Shown here: positions 51,822-60,408 of the stretch, piece by piece
How the letters are laid out: every line of letters begins with the position of its first letter
Position numbering within the stretch: the first letter of the stretch is position 1
Assembly: GCF_000812465.1 (NCBI RefSeq)
Contig: NZ_JWMA01000044.1
Span: 248,001-312,000, forward strand
DNA length: 64,000 nucleotides
From: Cupriavidus sp. IDO
GTDB lineage: Bacteria; Pseudomonadota; Gammaproteobacteria; Burkholderiales; Burkholderiaceae
Reading direction: 5' to 3'
Translations under genes and position numbers: made by a program
The notes under the pieces: model-generated
The model's database searches: none
Told to the model about the DNA's origin: nothing
The model's input: the letters and a program-made list of their open reading frames with translations, nothing else

Positions 51822-52910
51822 TCAGCGTTCGTCGTAGCTGACCACGACCCGGGGCGTAAGCGCGCGCGCCTGGCAGGTGAGCACGAAGCCCTTTTCCATC
51901 TCCCACGGTTCCAGCGTGTAGTTCTTTTCCATTTCGACCTTGCCCTCGAGCACCTTGGCGCGGCAGGTACAGCAGACCCCGCTCTTGCAGGCATAGGGCA
52001 GATCCAGCCCGGCGGCCAGCGCGGTGTCCAGCACTTTTCCGTCTTCCAGCGGCAGCCTCATCTTGTGCTGCTTGCCATCCAGCACCACCACCAGCTCGGC
52101 GGTGCCGGCATGATCGGTGGCGGCGTGTGCCGGCGTACGCTTCTGTTGAGCGACCGGCACGCCAAAGCGTTCGGCATGGATGCGGTGCGGATCGACGCCG
52201 GCGTCGCGAAGCGCGTTCTCGACTTCGTCGATCATTGAGGCCGGCCCGCAGACGAAGGCGGCGTCGATGTCCTCGGCCGGGATCAGCGTCTGCAGGAAGG
52301 CGGTCACGCGCGCGTGGTCGAGGCGGCCGTGCAGCAGCTCGACCTCCTGCGGCTGGCGCGACAGCACGTGATACAGCGTGAAGCGCGACAGGTACTGGTT
52401 CTTCAGGTCTTCCAGCGCTTCGGAAAAGATGATGGTGTCGACGCTGCGGTTGCCGTAGACCAGTGTGAAGCGGCTGCCCGGCTCGCGCTCCAGCGTGGTG
52501 CGGATCAGCGAGAGCACCGGCGTGATGCCGCTGCCGGCGGCGAAGGCCACGTAATGGCGCGCGCTGTCCGCATCGAGCGGCACGTAGAAGCGGCCGTCCG
52601 GCGTCATCACGTCGAAGACCTGGCCCGGCGAGATGGCGTCGTGCAGATAGCTGGAGAACAGGCCGTCTTCCACCAGCTTGACCGCCACGCGCAGCTCGCC
52701 ACGCTCGTCGTAATCCTGCACGCCGCAGCAGATCGAGTACGAGCGGCGCACGTCCTGGCCGTCGACCGGCGCCTTGAGCGTCAGGAACTGGCCCTGCGTA
52801 AAGCGGTAAGCGTCGCGCAGCTCCGCCGGCACCTCGAAGGCAATCGAGATGGTGTCGGCGGTCTCGGGGCGTACCTGCGCCACGCGCAGCGGATGGAACT
52901 GTGGGGTCAT
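51822..52910 (-). CDS. paaE: Phenylacetyl-CoA epoxidase reductase subunit PaaE
   Basis: A 362-residue reductase delivering electrons to PaaAC. The FAD domain (RRSYSICCG, near 55-63), the NAD domain (FAAGSGITPVLSLI) and a C-terminal plant-type ferredoxin domain with CKSGVCCTCRAKVLEG (near 310-325) and a later Cys in LTCQARA are all present. It is the last gene of the paa operon. Confidence 0.96.
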   Translation of the reverse strand: MTPQFHPLRVAQVRPETADTISIAFEVPAELRDAYRFTQGQFLTLKAPVDGQDVRRSYSICCGVQDYDERGELRVAVKLVEDGLFSSYLHDAISPGQVFDVMTPDGRFYVPLDADSARHYVAFAAGSGITPVLSLIRTTLEREPGSRFTLVYGNRSVDTIIFSEALEDLKNQYLSRFTLYHVLSRQPQEVELLHGRLDHARVTAFLQTLIPAEDIDAAFVCGPASMIDEVENALRDAGVDPHRIHAERFGVPVAQQKRTPAHAATDHAGTAELVVVLDGKQHKMRLPLEDGKVLDTALAAGLDLPYACKSGVCCTCRAKVLEGKVEMEKNYTLEPWEMEKGFVLTCQARALTPRVVVSYDER

Positions 52911-52937
52911 GGCGCTTTCGGCTCGGGCCGGCGGGGG

Positions 52938-53510
52938 TCAGTAGGGTTTGAAGTAGTCGAACGGCTCGCGGCAGTCCAGGCAGCGGTACAGCGCCTTGCA
53001 GGCCGTGGAGGCAAAGCGCGAGATTTCCTGGGTGTGGTGGCTGCCGCAGCGCGGGCATGGCACCAGGTCAGGGGCGCCGGCACGGGCGGCGCGCGGCACG
53101 AAGCGCATCGGCCGCGCGGCTGCGGGCGCCTGGCTGCACTGGCCGGGCGGTGCAATGCCATAGGCGCGCAGCCGTTCCCGGCCGGCCTCGCTGATCCAGT
53201 CCGTGGTCCAGGCCGGCGACAGCGTGGTCCGGATGCGCCAGGGGCCTAGCCCGGCCGCGTCGAGCGCCAGGCCGATGTCCTCGGCGATCTGCGACATGGC
53301 GGGGCAGCCGGAGTAGGTCGGCGTGATGACGACTTCGAGCGCGGCGTCGTCAGCGACGGCTATATCGCGCAGGATGCCGAGGTCTCGGATCGAAACCACC
53401 GGGATCTCGGGATCTGGCACCGATTCCAGCACCGCCCAGGCCCGCGCTGCGCGATCCGCAGTGGCGGCCGAGTTTGCGCTGGGTGCTGGCGATGGGCTCA
53501 TGCTGGTCAT
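52938..53510 (-). CDS. paaD: Phenylacetyl-CoA epoxidase maturation protein PaaD
   Basis: A 190-residue protein. The N-terminal DUF59/MIP18 domain (VPDPEIPVVSIRDLGILRDI, TYSGCPAM) is used for Fe-S or metal-centre assembly. The C-terminus has a zinc-ribbon-like set of cysteines (CPRCGSHHT and CKALYRCLDC). It sits in order between paaC and paaE. Confidence 0.95.
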   Translation of the reverse strand: MTSMSPSPAPSANSAATADRAARAWAVLESVPDPEIPVVSIRDLGILRDIAVADDAALEVVITPTYSGCPAMSQIAEDIGLALDAAGLGPWRIRTTLSPAWTTDWISEAGRERLRAYGIAPPGQCSQAPAAARPMRFVPRAARAGAPDLVPCPRCGSHHTQEISRFASTACKALYRCLDCREPFDYFKPY

Positions 53511-53532
53511 GCCTCTGGCAGAAATCGTGCGC

Positions 53533-54375
53533 TCACCATTGCGCGCCCGGATGGGCGCGGGCCAGGCTCTGCAGCTCGCCCAGCAGGTAGCTCATATGCT
53601 CGGAGTGCACGCCGTGCTTGCCGGTCGACAGGAACGCGCTGGCGGCCGGCATGGTCAGCGTGGCGGCTTCGAGCGTCTCGTTCACGGTGGCTTGCCAGGC
53701 GTCGCGCAAGTCAGCGGTCGGGACTGCCACGCCTTGTGCGGCGGCTTCCTGCTCGACCGGGTCGGTGGCAAAACACTCGTTCATGTACGGCATCAGGTGG
53801 TTGAGCGCGCCTTGCATGCGCGCGTGGGACTCGTCCGTGCCATCGCCCAGCCGCACCACCCAGCCGGCGGCGTGATGCAGGTGGTAGCGGGCCTCCTTGA
53901 CGGACTTGGCAGCGATCGCAGCCAGGCCCGCATCGTTGCTGCCTTCCAGCGCGGCCCATAGTTCGACCATCAGCGCGCTGTACAGGAAGTTACGCATGAT
54001 CGTGACGGCGTAGTCCCGCTCGGTGCGGACCGTGCCCGCCAGCGGGCCGCTATGCGGCAGTTCCAGCAGGGTCCAGTTGTGGAATTCCCGCTCGGCTCGC
54101 CAGTAGGCGTACTCGTCCTCGTGACGGGGCAGCCCGGTCAGCTCGCCTTCCAGCATGCCGGCATGGGCATAGAGCAGGCGCGCCTGCCCGACCAGGTCGA
54201 GGCTGATGTTGGCGAGCGCGATGTCCTCTTCCAGCGCCGGGCCGTGGCCGCACCATTCGGCATTGCGCTGGCCAAGGATCAGGGCGTTGTCCGCCAGCCG
54301 CAGCAAGTACTGGAGCGCGGCGGTGCGTGCCAGCGGCAGATGCGCAGGCGAGGCGGGTTGCGGGGATTGGCTCAT
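53533..54375 (-). CDS. paaC: Phenylacetyl-CoA epoxidase structural subunit PaaC
   Basis: A 280-residue ferritin-like helical subunit that stabilises PaaA. RLADNALILGQRNAEWCGHGPALEEDIALANISLDL is the family hallmark (PaaC replaces the metal ligands of PaaA). It follows paaB by 12 bp. Confidence 0.95.
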   Translation of the reverse strand: MSQSPQPASPAHLPLARTAALQYLLRLADNALILGQRNAEWCGHGPALEEDIALANISLDLVGQARLLYAHAGMLEGELTGLPRHEDEYAYWRAEREFHNWTLLELPHSGPLAGTVRTERDYAVTIMRNFLYSALMVELWAALEGSNDAGLAAIAAKSVKEARYHLHHAAGWVVRLGDGTDESHARMQGALNHLMPYMNECFATDPVEQEAAAQGVAVPTADLRDAWQATVNETLEAATLTMPAASAFLSTGKHGVHSEHMSYLLGELQSLARAHPGAQW

Positions 54376-54387
54376 GATGCCGGGCCC

Positions 54388-54675
54388 TTACATGTGATTG
54401 ACTTCGTCGGGCAATTGGTAGAACGTCGGGTGCCGGTAGATCTTGTCGGCCATCGGGTCGAACAGCTCCGGCTTTTCCTCCGGCGCACTGGCGGTGATGG
54501 CGTTCGACGGCACCACCCAGATCGACACACCTTCCTGGCGCCGCGTGTAGACATCTCGCGCCATGTGCAGCGCCTGCTGGGCGTCGGCGGCGTGCAGGCT
54601 GCCGCAATGCTTGTGTTCCAGGCCCTGCTTGCTGCGTACGAAGACTTCCCACAGCGGCCATTCTTTCCGGTTCAT
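54388..54675 (-). CDS. paaB: Phenylacetyl-CoA epoxidase subunit PaaB
   Basis: A 95-residue small subunit bridging PaaAC dimers. Start and end are typical (MNRKEWPLWEVFVRSKQGLEHKHCGSLHA; YHP or YRHPTFYQLPDEVNHM). AGGAGAC precedes the ATG. Confidence 0.97.
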   Translation of the reverse strand: MNRKEWPLWEVFVRSKQGLEHKHCGSLHAADAQQALHMARDVYTRRQEGVSIWVVPSNAITASAPEEKPELFDPMADKIYRHPTFYQLPDEVNHM

Positions 54676-54690
54676 CCTTGTCTCCTGTGT

Positions 54691-55710
54691 TCAGGCCGCG
54701 GCGCGGCTGGTGCGCGCTTCGCGCTCGACTACCTTGGCGGCATGGGCGAGCGCGGCTTTGCGCACCCAGGCGCCGTCATCGTGCGCCTTGACGCGGGTGG
54801 CGAGGCGCTCCTTGTTGCAGGGGCCGTCACCGTTGATCACACGCCAGAATTCGTCCCAGTCGAGCGGACTGTAGTCGTAGTGGCCGCGCCCGGCATTCCA
54901 TTGCAGGCCAGGGTCGGGCAGCGTCACGCCGAGTATGCGGGCCTGCTCGACAGTGGCATCGACAAATTTCTGGCGCAGGTCATCGTTCGAAATGCGCTTG
55001 ATGCCCCAGGCCATGGTCTGCGCGCTGTTGGTCGAGGCCGCATCGGGCGGGCCGAACATCATCAGCACCGGGAACCACCAGCGGTTGACCGCGTCCTGCA
55101 CCATCTCGCGCTGAGCGTCGGTGCCGCGCATCATGGCGAGCAGGGCGTCAAAGCCCTGGCGCTGGTGGAAGGACTCTTCCTTGCAGATGCGGATCATCGC
55201 GCGCGCATACGGCCCGTACGAGCAGCGGCACAGCGGAATCTGGTTCATGATCGCGGCGCCGTCGACCAGCCAGCCGATTACGCCGACATCGGCCCAGGTC
55301 AGCGTCGGGTAGTTGAAGATCGACGAATACTTGGCCTTGCCCGAATGCAACGCATCGACCAGGTCGTCGCGCGAGGCATCGAGCGTTTCGGCGGCGGAAT
55401 ACAGGTAAAGCCCATGGCCGCCTTCGTCCTGCACCTTGGCCAGCAGGATGGCCTTGCGCTTGAGCGACGGCGCGCGGCTGATCCAGTTGCCTTCAGGGAG
55501 CATGCCGACGATTTCGGAATGCGCGTGCTGCGAGATCTGCCGGACCAGCGTCTTGCGGTAGGCCTCGGGCATCCAGTCCTGCGGCTCGATCTTGTCGTCG
55601 GCGGCCATGCGCGCGTCGAATGCGGCCTGTCGACCGGCTTCGTTCAGATCGGGGTCGGGTTGGCCGGCGGTTTGCGCGTTGCCGGGCAGATCCAGACTCT
55701 GGGTGTACAT
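54691..55710 (-). CDS. paaA: Phenylacetyl-CoA epoxidase catalytic subunit PaaA
   Basis: A 339-residue di-iron subunit that epoxidises the ring of phenylacetyl-CoA. The start at 55710 ([10 protein letters not shown]) follows a perfect AAGGAGG. Iron-binding helices include [13 protein letters not shown] (near 118-130) and [15 protein letters not shown], each with the ExxH pattern. It is the first gene of paaABCDE. No phenylacetate-CoA ligase or later pathway genes are within the window; the acyl-CoA synthetase at 62179 is not a clear PaaK. Confidence 0.97.
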   Translation of the reverse strand: MYTQSLDLPGNAQTAGQPDPDLNEAGRQAAFDARMAADDKIEPQDWMPEAYRKTLVRQISQHAHSEIVGMLPEGNWISRAPSLKRKAILLAKVQDEGGHGLYLYSAAETLDASRDDLVDALHSGKAKYSSIFNYPTLTWADVGVIGWLVDGAAIMNQIPLCRCSYGPYARAMIRICKEESFHQRQGFDALLAMMRGTDAQREMVQDAVNRWWFPVLMMFGPPDAASTNSAQTMAWGIKRISNDDLRQKFVDATVEQARILGVTLPDPGLQWNAGRGHYDYSPLDWDEFWRVINGDGPCNKERLATRVKAHDDGAWVRKAALAHAAKVVEREARTSRAAA

Positions 55711-55771
55711 AAAGCCTCCTTGGTCGAGGCCGCCCGTTCTTGTCGTGGCCGGGTCAGCAATAGTCCCTCCT

Positions 55772-55799
55772 ATTATATATAAACCGACCGGTCGGTCAA
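55772..55799 (-). promoter_or_regulatory. paaA promoter with TetR-type operator
   Basis: On the minus strand, -35 TTGACC (55794-55799) and -10 TATAAT (55772-55777) are 16 bp apart. A perfect 14-bp palindrome ACCGACC-GGTCGGT (55783-55796) overlaps the -35 and fills the spacer. A bound TetR protein would block polymerase directly. Confidence 0.85.
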
Positions 55800-55928
55800 T
55801 TTTTGCTGCGGATGGTGCCAAGGACCGGATTGCGATCATGCGCGGGAAATTCCGCGCGGCGTTGTTGTCTATTTATATAGAAGGCCTGTTGCCGCTAGGA
55901 GGGAGAGGGCAGGCCGGCAGGACGCAGC

Positions 55929-56831
55929 ATGTCGTACCCACAGCCTTTCTCGTCTTCATCCTGGCAGGCCGCCGCGCGGCGGGTCCGCTTGTTCCGGATA
56001 CTGACCGTCAGCGTGCTCGCAGCTGCGCTTTCCATACCGGCGGCGGCAGCCAACCTGCCGAATCCTCCGGGGCCGGCGTCCACCGACGCGGTCGCCGACC
56101 TGGCCCGCGTACAGCAGGCCTTCCTCAGGCAAGTCAAACCGCGCCGCAATCTGCCGGCGGCCTCGGCAAAGCTTTATGCGGGAATGCTCGGCGATGCCTT
56201 GCGCACGGCCGGGCTCGGAGCGGAAGCCGGGCACTGGGTGCTCCTGGTCGATCGCAACCCACGTGTGCAGGCCATCATGCTTTATGGCCGCACGGCTGCC
56301 GATGCGCCCTGGCAATGGATCGGCGCCACGCCGGTCTCCACGGGGCGGCCCGGCGAGTTCGATCACTTTGTGACGCCGCTCGGCGTGTTCGACCACAGCC
56401 TCGACAACCTGGACTTCCGCGCCGAGGGCACGCTCAACGAGAACGGCATCCGCGGCTACGGCGCGCGCGGCATGCGAGTCTTCGATTTCGGCTGGGTCGA
56501 CGCAGAACGCGGATGGGGCAGGGGCGGAGAGAGCGAGATGCGCCTGCAGATGCATGCGACAGATCCCGACCGGCTCGAATCCCGGCTGGGCCGTCCGGCC
56601 TCCAAGGGATGCGTGCGCATTCCGGCTGCGCTGAACCGGCTGATCGACCACTATGGCCTGCTCGATGCGGACTACCTCGCCGCTGCCGGGCGCGGCGACT
56701 CGCTCTGGGTGCTGAGTCCGGACCGCTCCCCGGTGGCCGACCCGGGCCGCTACCTGGTCGTGGTCGACTCGGCTGTGCATGCTCCGGCTGCAGGCCAGCA
56801 GGCGCGGCCGGCCGGCGCGTCAGGCGGTTGA
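55929..56831 (+). CDS. Periplasmic L,D-transpeptidase-like (YkuD) protein
   Basis: A 300-residue protein with an N-terminal signal or anchor (ILTVSVLAAALSIPAAAANL, near 24-43). The YkuD domain occupies about 100-230, with the catalytic motif containing His in LQMHATDP and Ser-x-Gly-Cys-x-Arg as SKGCVRI (near 233-239). It would crosslink peptidoglycan or attach proteins to it. It is transcribed divergently from paaA. The Pro/Ala-rich C-terminus is poorly conserved-looking. Confidence 0.85.
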   Translation: MSYPQPFSSSSWQAAARRVRLFRILTVSVLAAALSIPAAAANLPNPPGPASTDAVADLARVQQAFLRQVKPRRNLPAASAKLYAGMLGDALRTAGLGAEAGHWVLLVDRNPRVQAIMLYGRTAADAPWQWIGATPVSTGRPGEFDHFVTPLGVFDHSLDNLDFRAEGTLNENGIRGYGARGMRVFDFGWVDAERGWGRGGESEMRLQMHATDPDRLESRLGRPASKGCVRIPAALNRLIDHYGLLDADYLAAAGRGDSLWVLSPDRSPVADPGRYLVVVDSAVHAPAAGQQARPAGASGG

Positions 56832-56924
56832 CCGGGACCCGCCACGTGCCGGCTCAGGCATGTGTAGTATCGATGCAGGCGGTGCAAGCCCCCTTCCTTT
56901 TTCATTTCTCCGGAGGTAACGCAA

Positions 56925-57395
56925 ATGACTCGCGCGGCGTATAGCAAGATCGTGGTGGCCGTGGATGGCAGCAGCACATCGGACCTGGCACTGGCCGAGG
57001 CCATTCGGAATGCCGGCCAGAGTGGCGCAACGGTGCTCGCCCTCTATGTCGTGGACAGCGCCACGCCACTCTTCGATGCCGGCTACTACGATCCGGGCCA
57101 GTTGCAGAAAGCCTTTGTCGAAAGCGGCGAACGTGCCCTGCAGAGTGCCGCCAGACGGCTGGCCGCGGCCAACGTGCCGCACGAAACGCAGCTTGTGAAC
57201 GAAGCGGCCGTGCCGGGCGATATTGGTGCCTCGATCAATGAAGCCGCAAGGAAGTGGGGCGCCGACCTGCTGGTCATTGGTACGCACGGGCGCCGTGGCG
57301 TGCGCCGCCTGGTGCTGGGCAGTGTGGCCGAAGCCGTGATCCGCCAGTCCAGCATGCCGGTGCTGCTGGTGCGCGGCGAAGCGACAGGGAACTGA
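56925..57395 (+). CDS. Universal stress protein (UspA family)
   Basis: A 156-residue single-domain USP. It begins [18 protein letters not shown] and ends [25 protein letters not shown] with the G-2x-G-9x-G-S ATP-binding pattern. A strong GGAGG precedes the ATG at 56925. It would be made under stress or stationary conditions. Confidence 0.94.
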   Translation: MTRAAYSKIVVAVDGSSTSDLALAEAIRNAGQSGATVLALYVVDSATPLFDAGYYDPGQLQKAFVESGERALQSAARRLAAANVPHETQLVNEAAVPGDIGASINEAARKWGADLLVIGTHGRRGVRRLVLGSVAEAVIRQSSMPVLLVRGEATGN

Positions 57396-57427
57396 CGCGG
57401 GCCTGCTGCCGGCCTTCCTGGATCCGT

Positions 57428-57706
57428 TCAGCCTGCGAAGCGGAAATGCCCGCTTCGCAGCACGATTTCTCGTGCCTCGGTCAGTTCGAACAGGCTTTCG
57501 GCGAGGCTTTCGATGCGCTGGCGGTTGCTGGTGAAGGCCGCCACCAGGTCTTCCTCGCGCGGCGAGCGCGCACCGAAATGCGCCTCGAGCGCTTCAGCGG
57601 TGACGGAATACTGGGTGGGCGTGCCGTTGACCGTGGCAGGGCACGAAAGCGTCAGGCTGGCCGCGCAGTAGGCCGGGACGCTGCGAGGGAACGTGACATC
57701 GGACAT
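57428..57706 (-). CDS. DUF1488 protein
   Basis: A 92-residue cytoplasmic protein. It matches the short DUF1488 pattern: an opening FP, LTLSCPATVNGTPTQYSVTAEALEAHFG and a tail in which residues near the C-terminus read REIVLRSGHF. The function is unknown. It lies alone on the minus strand. Confidence 0.75.
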   Translation of the reverse strand: MSDVTFPRSVPAYCAASLTLSCPATVNGTPTQYSVTAEALEAHFGARSPREEDLVAAFTSNRQRIESLAESLFELTEAREIVLRSGHFRFAG

Positions 57707-57849
57707 GGCGTACCTCGTGCAGGGCGACGGTGGAATGACAACATTCTAGGTCATTGCCGCTGCCGGTAAAGCCCCGGGGTAGCTGGCCACCAGAAGCCGC
57801 GCGAGTGTCGGCTGCGCTGCACACCGGCCATCGGTATTCGCTTCGGCGC

Positions 57850-59952
57850 TCAACCCGGATGGGCCTGGTGGAGAGCGGACGGAGGCGTGGCCGTACCCGC
57901 CAGTTCACGCAAGGCGGCGACCCCGGCGTGCGCGGCCGCGATATGCGACCCGGCATAGTCAGCCTGTTCGGCGAGGAACTGCTCGAATGGCCGATCGTCG
58001 GACAGGCCGGCCCCAGGCCGCGCCTGTCGATTGTCGTTCTCCGCCGCCAGCCCGGGCCGCACGGCAACTTCCGCCAGCCGCGTCTCCAGCTCGAGCAGCA
58101 TGGCCTGCGTAGCAGGACGCGGCGCGAGCTCGAACGCACCCGATTCGGTGCCGGCCCGCACCACGCCGCTCAGCGCCGCCATGCGCCGCACCGTGGCATG
58201 CAGTTGCGGGTAGGCCGACGCCATTCCGGGCGCAAGGCTGCTGGCCGACTGGCCGAGCGTCTGTTCGGCGCGAGTCGAGGCCCGGCCGGCGGCAACCCGC
58301 AGTGCCTCGAGACGCGTTGTGGCCGGGGCCATCGTGCGGCTGGCCGCGAATGCCGCACGCAGATAGACGGCGTTGACCGCCAGCGCGTCCAGGCTGTGCC
58401 GGAATACCCGCGACATTTCCACGCGCGGCGCGAGCACGTAATAGCTGGCCAGCGCGATCAGGCAGCCGAGGGCGGTATCGATGCCGCGCAGGGCAGCGAA
58501 GTGGCTGCTGTCTACCGCCGGCGCGGCGACCCACGAGAACAGGATCACCGCCGGCGTCAGGCAGAAAGCGAATCCGCCCGGCTGACCGGCCAGCCTGCTG
58601 GCATAGGCGCCGGCCAGGAATGCGGCACTGATAGCCAGGGCCAGCGCCGGGGCCGGGTGGGCCAGCCCGATGCCGCAAGCGAGCAGGGCGCCCGCGAGCG
58701 AGCCGGCAAAGCGCTTGAAAGAGATCCGCCGGGTGGTCTGCAGTTGCGGACTCAGCACCATGATCACCGTGACCGCAACCCAGTAGCCATGATCGACCTG
58801 CCAAAAGTGCGCCGGCACCAGGCTCAGGCTGCCGGCCAGGGCCAGCCGCACCGCGTGGCGCGTGGCCAGGGCGTCGCGGGCGGCGTGCTCGCCCACTGCG
58901 CTGCGCACGCGGTCGAAGGCGTGCCACAGTCCCCGGCGCGGCCAGTCGAAGCCGGCGCGCCAGCGCTCGAAATCCGGATGCCGCGACAGGGCCGCAAGGG
59001 CCGACTGGTAGGGCGGCGGGGCGCTGGCGTTGGGCATGGGGGCGACCACGCGCCTGAGTTCGCGGTGGAGCGCGGCGCTGAGAGAGGGCAGGTCGGCAGC
59101 GTGCCGTGCCATGGCGTCGTTGACCTGTTCCCGCGCATCGGCCAGGCAGCGAGCCACGTGGCGCAACGGCAGCCCGTGCCCGGCTCCCGCGCGCTCGCGA
59201 AGCTCGGCCGCGACGATCAGCAGCGCGAACAGGACATCCGCGACGCCGACCACGTAGGCGTAATGGAGCAGGCTGTATGCCTCGCGCGGGCTGCGGCCGG
59301 CATGGATGGCGCGGCGTGCGGCTTCGATGCGGTTGCGCACATCCTGCTTGCAGACGGTGATGTCCGGCTCGTGGGCGGTATCTGCCAGTGCGGCGGCAAA
59401 GCGCAGCAGGGCGTCGAAGACGGCAACTGTCTCGGTGCGCGGGCGTGTGTCGCGTTGCGAAGGGATCAGCGCGAGGCAGACCAGGCAGGCGAAAACGCCG
59501 CCGCGCAGGTAGTCGAGGCCGGTGCCGAGTACGTGTGTCGCCAGCTCGACGTTGCCGGCAGGTTGCAGGCAGGCTGCGACCAGCACCACATAGAGCAGCT
59601 TGGCACACAGCGCGCTTGCCGGGCCGCGCGTCTCGGCCAGGCCGGCGCCAAGCCCCGCTACCAGCGCCACGACGAACGCCAGCCAGGGCATCAGTGCCAC
59701 GGCGGCACCGAGCGCGCTCGCCAGACCGCCGCCGATACCGACCGCGCCAAGGCTGGCAAGCCTGGTGGCCGCGGTGCCGTCACGATCGGCCAGGCAGGTC
59801 CAGATCGATGCCGTTGCCGACCATATGTACCCGCTGTCGCCGGTCAGCCAGCCCAGTCCTGCCAGCGACAGGAACGATAGCGCATAGATCACGCCGCGCC
59901 GTATCAACGGAGCTTCTGGCCAGTTCGGAAGGAAGCGCGGCAGGGCGAGCAT
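57850..59952 (-). CDS. FUSC-family (fusaric acid resistance-like) membrane protein
   Basis: About 700 residues. Two clusters of membrane helices (about 20-165 and 350-500) each precede a soluble helical part, the YccS/AaeB/FusC layout. HAVRLALAGSLSLVPAHFWQVDHGYWVAVTVIMVLSPQ is the diagnostic repeat-2 start. ATG at 59952 is used; a TTG at 59976 is possible, and neither has a good ribosome site. It probably exports aromatic acids, but no membrane-fusion partner is adjacent. Palindromes at 60037 and 60281 lie upstream. Confidence 0.9.
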   Translation of the reverse strand: MLALPRFLPNWPEAPLIRRGVIYALSFLSLAGLGWLTGDSGYIWSATASIWTCLADRDGTAATRLASLGAVGIGGGLASALGAAVALMPWLAFVVALVAGLGAGLAETRGPASALCAKLLYVVLVAACLQPAGNVELATHVLGTGLDYLRGGVFACLVCLALIPSQRDTRPRTETVAVFDALLRFAAALADTAHEPDITVCKQDVRNRIEAARRAIHAGRSPREAYSLLHYAYVVGVADVLFALLIVAAELRERAGAGHGLPLRHVARCLADAREQVNDAMARHAADLPSLSAALHRELRRVVAPMPNASAPPPYQSALAALSRHPDFERWRAGFDWPRRGLWHAFDRVRSAVGEHAARDALATRHAVRLALAGSLSLVPAHFWQVDHGYWVAVTVIMVLSPQLQTTRRISFKRFAGSLAGALLACGIGLAHPAPALALAISAAFLAGAYASRLAGQPGGFAFCLTPAVILFSWVAAPAVDSSHFAALRGIDTALGCLIALASYYVLAPRVEMSRVFRHSLDALAVNAVYLRAAFAASRTMAPATTRLEALRVAAGRASTRAEQTLGQSASSLAPGMASAYPQLHATVRRMAALSGVVRAGTESGAFELAPRPATQAMLLELETRLAEVAVRPGLAAENDNRQARPGAGLSDDRPFEQFLAEQADYAGSHIAAAHAGVAALRELAGTATPPSALHQAHPG

Positions 59953-60036
59953 GAGGGGCGGGCTTGAGAGTGGCAACGTCAGGCATCAGGGCATCCGCTC
60001 AAATGCGAATGGTCCGCTGCCACTCTACGGCATGGA

Positions 60037-60053
60037 TTGTTGCGTCGCAACAA
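60037..60053. promoter_or_regulatory. Operator-like palindrome, copy 1
   Basis: TTGTTGCG (60037-60044), centre T, CGCAACAA (60046-60053): a perfect 8-1-8 palindrome, 84 bp before the FUSC start. It is likely a repressor site. The regulator is not identified. Confidence 0.65.
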
Positions 60054-60202
60054 AATCGCCTGTGTGTGGCAGATGGGCGGCGATTTGTCGGAAGCAGCAC
60101 CGCCATGGCGCGCGGCGGCCCGTTGTGGTGCGCAATTTGCACTTGCAGCGCGCCGCCAGGCGAAATTGGAATCGCAGCAAAGGGCAGCGCCGGAAAACGG
60201 GC

Positions 60203-60232
60203 AAAAAAAACCCGCGCAGTGTTGTGCGCGGG
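60203..60232 (-). terminator. Rho-independent terminator of the SpmA-SpmB gene
   Basis: CCCGCGCA (60211-60218) and TGCGCGGG (60225-60232) form a perfect stem with a six-base loop. The A-run at 60203-60210 is the T-run on the minus strand. Confidence 0.9.
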
Positions 60233-60280
60233 CTGGAATCCACCGAGGTGGTGGAGGAGACAGACTTCACTATACATGGT

Positions 60281-60297
60281 TTGTTGCGACGCACCAA
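60281..60297. promoter_or_regulatory. Operator-like palindrome, copy 2
   Basis: TTGTTGCG (60281-60288), centre A, CGCACCAA (60290-60297), one mismatch from perfect, and the same motif as copy 1, 244 bp apart. Confidence 0.55.
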
Positions 60298-60408
60298 GGC
60301 GCGCAGAACAGATGTCTGCCGATGAGCACAATACCGTTGCTTTCGTGCAACATGCCTATTCTTTAAATGCTTAATACGCCGCTGCCGGCCCCGGAACGAC
60401 TGGAAAAC

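Larger units (their letters stand above)
59953..60408. other. 456-bp gap upstream of the FUSC gene
   Basis: This holds two copies of a TTGTTGCG-N-CGCAMCAA palindrome (60037-60053, 60281-60297) and, between them, the terminator of the minus-strand gene that ends at 60409. Several short frames exist, but none has a start with a ribosome site and a plausible protein pattern. Confidence 0.5.
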
